DNA of 17,650 nucleotides from RGIG8597 sp045133795. Its GTDB lineage: Bacteria; Spirochaetota; GWE2-31-10. The position numbers and the translations under genes are program-made. The stretch covers positions 1 through 17,650 of the forward strand of contig JBGUUT010000138.1 in the NCBI GenBank assembly GCA_045133795.1. The letters run 5' to 3'. The notes under the pieces were generated by a model that saw only the letters and a program-made list of their open reading frames with translations, did no database searches and was not told the DNA's origin. Below are positions 15,732-17,650 of this stretch, piece by piece. Within the stretch, counting starts at the first letter, position 1; every line of letters starts with the position of its first letter.

Positions 15732-15759
15732 ATTATATATCAATCTTCTGTTTTGTCAA
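15732..15759 (-). promoter_or_regulatory. Consensus promoter of the propeller/M23-like operon
   Basis: On the minus strand TTGACA (15759-15754) and TATAAT (15737-15732) are both perfect consensus hexamers, 16 bp apart. The expected transcription start (about 15726-15723) coincides with the ATG at 15723, and no Shine-Dalgarno precedes it. A leaderless or nearly leaderless mRNA is therefore expected. Confidence 0.8.
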
Positions 15760-15860
15760 ATCGTCTTTATTCTATTTACTACCTTTGAAAAAGCTCTGTA
15801 GTTCTAAAAATTGCAATCCGTAATAAAATAAGCCTGATAAAAAAGAAAACCAGTGAAGAT

Positions 15861-15893
15861 AAAAAAAAATCACCTTGTGAAACAAGGTGATTT
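15861..15893 (-). terminator. Intrinsic terminator of tRNA-Gly
   Basis: Perfect 11-bp arms, 15867-15877 and 15883-15893 (AAATCACCTTG / CAAGGTGATTT), enclose a 5-nt loop, followed on the minus strand by a run of T (complement of A15861-15866). It begins 4 nt beyond the tRNA 3' end. Confidence 0.92.
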
Positions 15894-15897
15894 AATG

Positions 15898-15970
15898 AGC
15901 AAGAAAAGGGACTCGAACCCTCGGCATCGACCTTGGCAAGGTCGCACTCTACCAACTGAGTTATTCTTGC
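15898..15970 (-). tRNA. tRNA-Gly, anticodon GCC
   Basis: The 73-nt cloverleaf is complete. The acceptor is GCAAGAA paired with TTCTTGC, the D-arm ACTC-AGTTGGTA-GAGT, and the anticodon arm CGACC-TTGCCAA-GGTCG, with GCC reading GGC/GGU. The T-arm GAGGG-TTCGAGT-CCCTT contains one G-U pair. The discriminator is U73, as usual for bacterial tRNA-Gly. The 3' CCA is not encoded (CAT follows), so it must be added by CCA-adding enzyme. It lies 91 bp after trmL with its own promoter and terminator. Confidence 0.97.
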
Positions 15971-15989
15971 ATTGATAAAAGTTAATAGC

Positions 15990-16017
15990 CTTATACCATA
16001 TTTATTTTTTATTTCAA
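15990..16017 (-). promoter_or_regulatory. Promoter of tRNA-Gly
   Basis: On the minus strand TTGAAA (16017-16012) and TATAAG (15995-15990) are 16 bp apart, followed by GGC in the discriminator region. They place the start about 12 nt upstream of the mature tRNA 5' end. Confidence 0.65.
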
Positions 16018-16061
16018 GTGTTTTTTTAAAAAAAATTAAAAATTTATCTGACCATACAATT

Positions 16062-16553
16062 TTAAAGTTCCGTAAAATAATTTCTGTTCTTCTGAAACCC
16101 CTCAAAATATCCGGTACGTTCCAAAGCATCATAAGCCAATATTGCTGCACTGTTAGATAAATTTAATGAACGAACCTTGCCCGGCATAGGTATAGTAACG
16201 GAAGTTTCCAAATTTGCCATTAAATATTCTTTAGGTAATCCGCAACTTTCTTGTCCTAAAATAATAATGTCCCCGTCTTGGTACTCAAATTCGTAATACG
16301 GAGCAGCTCCTTTTGTCGTACCGAGGATTTTACGTCTGCCGGCAGTCAATCGCTCAAATTCCTCCATATCCTTGCAAATTGTCAACTTCAAATGCTCCCA
16401 ATAATCCAAGCCGGCACGTTTGAGATAACGATCGTCAAGACTGAACCCCAACTTCCCTATTAAATATAAATCTATATCCAGCCCTACCGCCAAACGTGCA
16501 ATATTTCCCGTATTTTGCGGAATTTCCGGCTGATATAACGCAATACTAATCAT
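16062..16553 (-). CDS. trmL: tRNA (cytidine/uridine-34 2'-O)-methyltransferase TrmL
   Basis: This SPOUT-family methyltransferase modifies wobble base 34 of tRNA-Leu isoacceptors with S-adenosylmethionine. The 163-residue protein contains the expected ISIALYQPEIPQNTGNIAR at the N-terminus, LGTTKGAAPYYEFEYQDGDI in the middle, and the knotted AdoMet site formed by ILGQESCGLPKEYL and RSLNLSNSAAILAYDAL. The length matches the family (about 155-165). Start ATG 16553 is preferred because GGGAG (16565-16561) lies 7 nt before it; the adjacent GTG at 16556 would have only 4 nt spacing. Its neighbour tRNA-Gly lacks the leucine anticodons that TrmL modifies, so proximity is probably coincidental. Confidence 0.95.
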   Translation of the reverse strand: MISIALYQPEIPQNTGNIARLAVGLDIDLYLIGKLGFSLDDRYLKRAGLDYWEHLKLTICKDMEEFERLTAGRRKILGTTKGAAPYYEFEYQDGDIIILGQESCGLPKEYLMANLETSVTIPMPGKVRSLNLSNSAAILAYDALERTGYFEGFQKNRNYFTEL

Positions 16554-16588
16554 CACAATTCTCCCATTATAAAAAAATAAGATTTCTA

Positions 16589-16617
16589 TTTATATATAAA
16601 ACAGTCTCGGTTAACAA
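16589..16617 (-). promoter_or_regulatory. Candidate promoter of trmL
   Basis: On the minus strand TTGTTA (16617-16612) and TATAAA (16594-16589) are 17 bp apart. Predicted transcription begins about 30 nt upstream of the start codon, before the GGGAG ribosome site. It is divergent from the comFB-like promoter. Confidence 0.5.
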
Positions 16618-16673
16618 TATTATCAAAATTATTCCATATTTTTTTTAGTAAAAATCGTTAAAAATAACAATTA

Positions 16674-16701
16674 TTGACAACAAGACTATTTATTATATAT
16701 T
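16674..16701 (+). promoter_or_regulatory. Promoter of the ComFB-domain gene
   Basis: TTGACA (16674-16679, perfect) and TATATT (16696-16701) are 16 bp apart. Transcription would start near 16708, leaving a short leader with a GGGAGG ribosome site 8 nt before the ATG. Confidence 0.65.
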
Positions 16702-16729
16702 TTTATAATTCTATATGGGAGGCTACTAA

Positions 16730-17419
16730 ATGGAAATTTACAACTTAATGGAAGATTACGTTAAACATGCTATAAAAGTTTTATTAGAAGATAAAAATGA
16801 TATTTGTAAATGTGAACAATGCAGAATGGATATGATTTGTTATTGTTTAAATAAAACAAAACCAAGATACGTAATTTCCTCTCGAGGTTTCGTTCATACA
16901 AGAAACGAAAAACGTGAAAATATGCAAATGAACATAGATATTCTTGCTTTAAGTCAAGAGGCCATTGATGTCATATCTCATATGCCACGTCATGAGCAAA
17001 AGATTAAAATCGAAGATAAAGAAAGCAAAAAGGAAATCGGACTAAGCCATTTCTTCTTCCCGGTATTTGTAGGGCGTGTGGTAGATGAAGAGTTTCAATC
17101 ATTAAACAATGTAAAAGTCACACTTGCCTTTGCCGAAAGTGGCGAAAAAGCAGAAATGATTGGTGATTATTGGAAAAATCCTACAACTTTAGTTCCTGCA
17201 ATGGACGGTACATTTTCTTTCCATGTTCAACCACTACAAGCAGATGAACTGGGCGTTAAGAAAAATTTTAAATTCTGTCTGGAAATTGAAAAAGAAGGCT
17301 ATGAAAAATCGTGCAAATATTTTGAAATAAGCATTATCTCATCTATAAGCAGTCGAGAAATCGATATTGCCGCTAATTTCTACCAAATAGAAGATGCAAT
17401 AATTTTCAAAGAAGATTAA
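16730..17419 (+). CDS. ComFB-domain protein with C-terminal beta-sandwich-like domain
   Basis: Residues 1-90 match the ComFB (late competence protein ComFB) family: an N-terminal amphipathic helix (NLMEDYVKHAIKVLLED), then DICKCEQCRMDMICYCLNK with Cys26, 28, 31, 37 and 39, and PRYVISSRGFVHTR. Family members are small alpha/beta proteins, zinc-binding in Bacillus; ComFB proteins of cyanobacteria and others have been reported to bind cyclic di-GMP. Residues about 108-215 are an added beta-rich domain (VFVGRVVDEEFQSLNNVKVTL, MDGTFSFHVQPL) similar in pattern to transthyretin/carboxypeptidase-regulatory-like folds. There is no signal peptide, so it is cytoplasmic. The start is set by GGGAGG with 8 nt spacing. 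It is monocistronic between a consensus promoter and a hairpin terminator. A cyclic di-GMP-linked motility role is inferred, not shown. Confidence 0.85.
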   Translation: MEIYNLMEDYVKHAIKVLLEDKNDICKCEQCRMDMICYCLNKTKPRYVISSRGFVHTRNEKRENMQMNIDILALSQEAIDVISHMPRHEQKIKIEDKESKKEIGLSHFFFPVFVGRVVDEEFQSLNNVKVTLAFAESGEKAEMIGDYWKNPTTLVPAMDGTFSFHVQPLQADELGVKKNFKFCLEIEKEGYEKSCKYFEISIISSISSREIDIAANFYQIEDAIIFKED

Positions 17420-17448
17420 TTTTTAAATTATTAATAATTACCGTAAAC

Positions 17449-17483
17449 AAAAAAAACACGCTGAAAATAAAGCGTGTTTTTTT
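17449..17483. terminator. Intrinsic terminator after the ComFB-domain gene
   Basis: The stem ACACGCT / AGCGTGT extends into flanking A and T runs (17449-17462 with 17471-17483), with an 8-nt A-rich loop and a T-tail on both strands. It separates the gene from the repeat array on its right. Confidence 0.9.
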
Positions 17484-17509
17484 ACGCCCTATTTCAATGT
17501 ATTCCCTTT

Positions 17510-17650
17510 AGCTTCCATAGCTGGAACGATGTGTTCCATTTAGCTGGAACGATGTGTTCCATTTAGCTGGAACGATGTGTTCCATATAGCTGGAACGATG
17601 TGTTCCATTTAGCTGGAACGATGTGTTCCATTTAGCTGGAACGATGTGTT
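17510..17650. repeat. 23-bp tandem repeat with internal dyad, at least 5.7 copies, cut by the window edge
   Basis: Units AGCTGGAACGATGTGTTCC+ATTT lie at 17519, 17542, 17565, 17588 and 17611, with a partial one at 17634. Copies are identical except the third (ends ATAT). Each unit holds a perfect dyad, TGGAAC-GATGT-GTTCCA. A 9-nt remnant (AGCTTCCAT, 17510-17518) precedes the first unit and looks like a unit that lost its dyad core. There are no unique spacers, so it is not CRISPR. The 23-bp period is not a multiple of three and stops occur, so the array is non-coding. No gene is seen in 17484-17650. Confidence 0.93.

Noticed and set aside
15779..16150. Minus-strand open frame spanning the tRNA and the 3' end of trmL
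   Set aside because: It runs through a complete tRNA and its terminator and overlaps trmL in another frame.
17519..17541. LexA/SOS-box reading of the dyad (GAAC...GTTC)
   Set aside because: The spacing between half-sites is 5-7 rather than the 4 of the Gram-positive SOS box, and the array is not in front of a recognisable damage-response gene within the window.
17510..17650. Possible CRISPR array or integron attC cluster
   Set aside because: The 23-bp units abut directly with no unique spacers, and no attC core (GTTRRRY with paired arms of varying length) or cassette genes are present.

Overview
The window is AT-rich, with AT-biased codon use and long A/T intergenic tracts. It most resembles a host-associated Treponema-like spirochaete. 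The support is indirect: paired DUF115 (MptE/Maf-like) proteins, exported proteins with a relaxed spirochaete-style lipobox (FSC, SGC), a ComFB protein, and a MalS-type amylase carried on a lipoprotein. This taxonomic call is inference; no marker gene proves it.

Region 1 (1-5555, + strand) is a tightly coupled five-gene operon. It begins off the left edge with a protein that has 30-residue acidic tandem repeats followed by what look like a GAF domain and a degenerate GGDEF domain. Two DUF115 proteins follow, then two half-size CHR-family (chromate-type) membrane transporters. Successive genes overlap by 4-11 nt. Region 2 (5561-7105) holds a very small 2[4Fe-4S] ferredoxin on the minus strand, a divergent six-helix membrane protein with a Cys/His-rich loop, and a 77-residue protein of unknown function. 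It ends at a bidirectional terminator.

Region 3 (7128-13634, minus strand) reads right to left. A 1259-residue multidomain alpha-amylase lipoprotein comes first and has its own terminator. Next is a lipoprotein carrying a macro (ADP-ribose-binding) domain. Then come xseB (exonuclease VII small subunit) and epmA (EF-P lysyl-lysine ligase, with an N-terminal extension). Region 4 (13775-16553, minus strand) contains trmL, tRNA-Gly(GCC) with a promoter and terminator, and a two-gene unit. That unit pairs a membrane-anchored, propeller-like protein with an exported LytM/M23-fold protein that has lost catalytic residues. Its promoter lies so close to the start codon that a leaderless mRNA is likely.

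Region 5 (16674-17650, + strand) has a ComFB-domain protein fused to a beta-sandwich-like domain, a terminator, and the start of a 23-bp tandem repeat array. Each repeat unit contains a perfect 6-bp dyad, and the array runs off the right edge.

The points most worth a second look are the exported macro-domain lipoprotein, the repeat/GAF/GGDEF-like protein coupled to DUF115 and CHR genes, the 23-bp palindromic array, the inactive-looking M23 protein with its partner, and the near-leaderless starts. No complete phage, insertion sequence, CRISPR array or defence island is visible.
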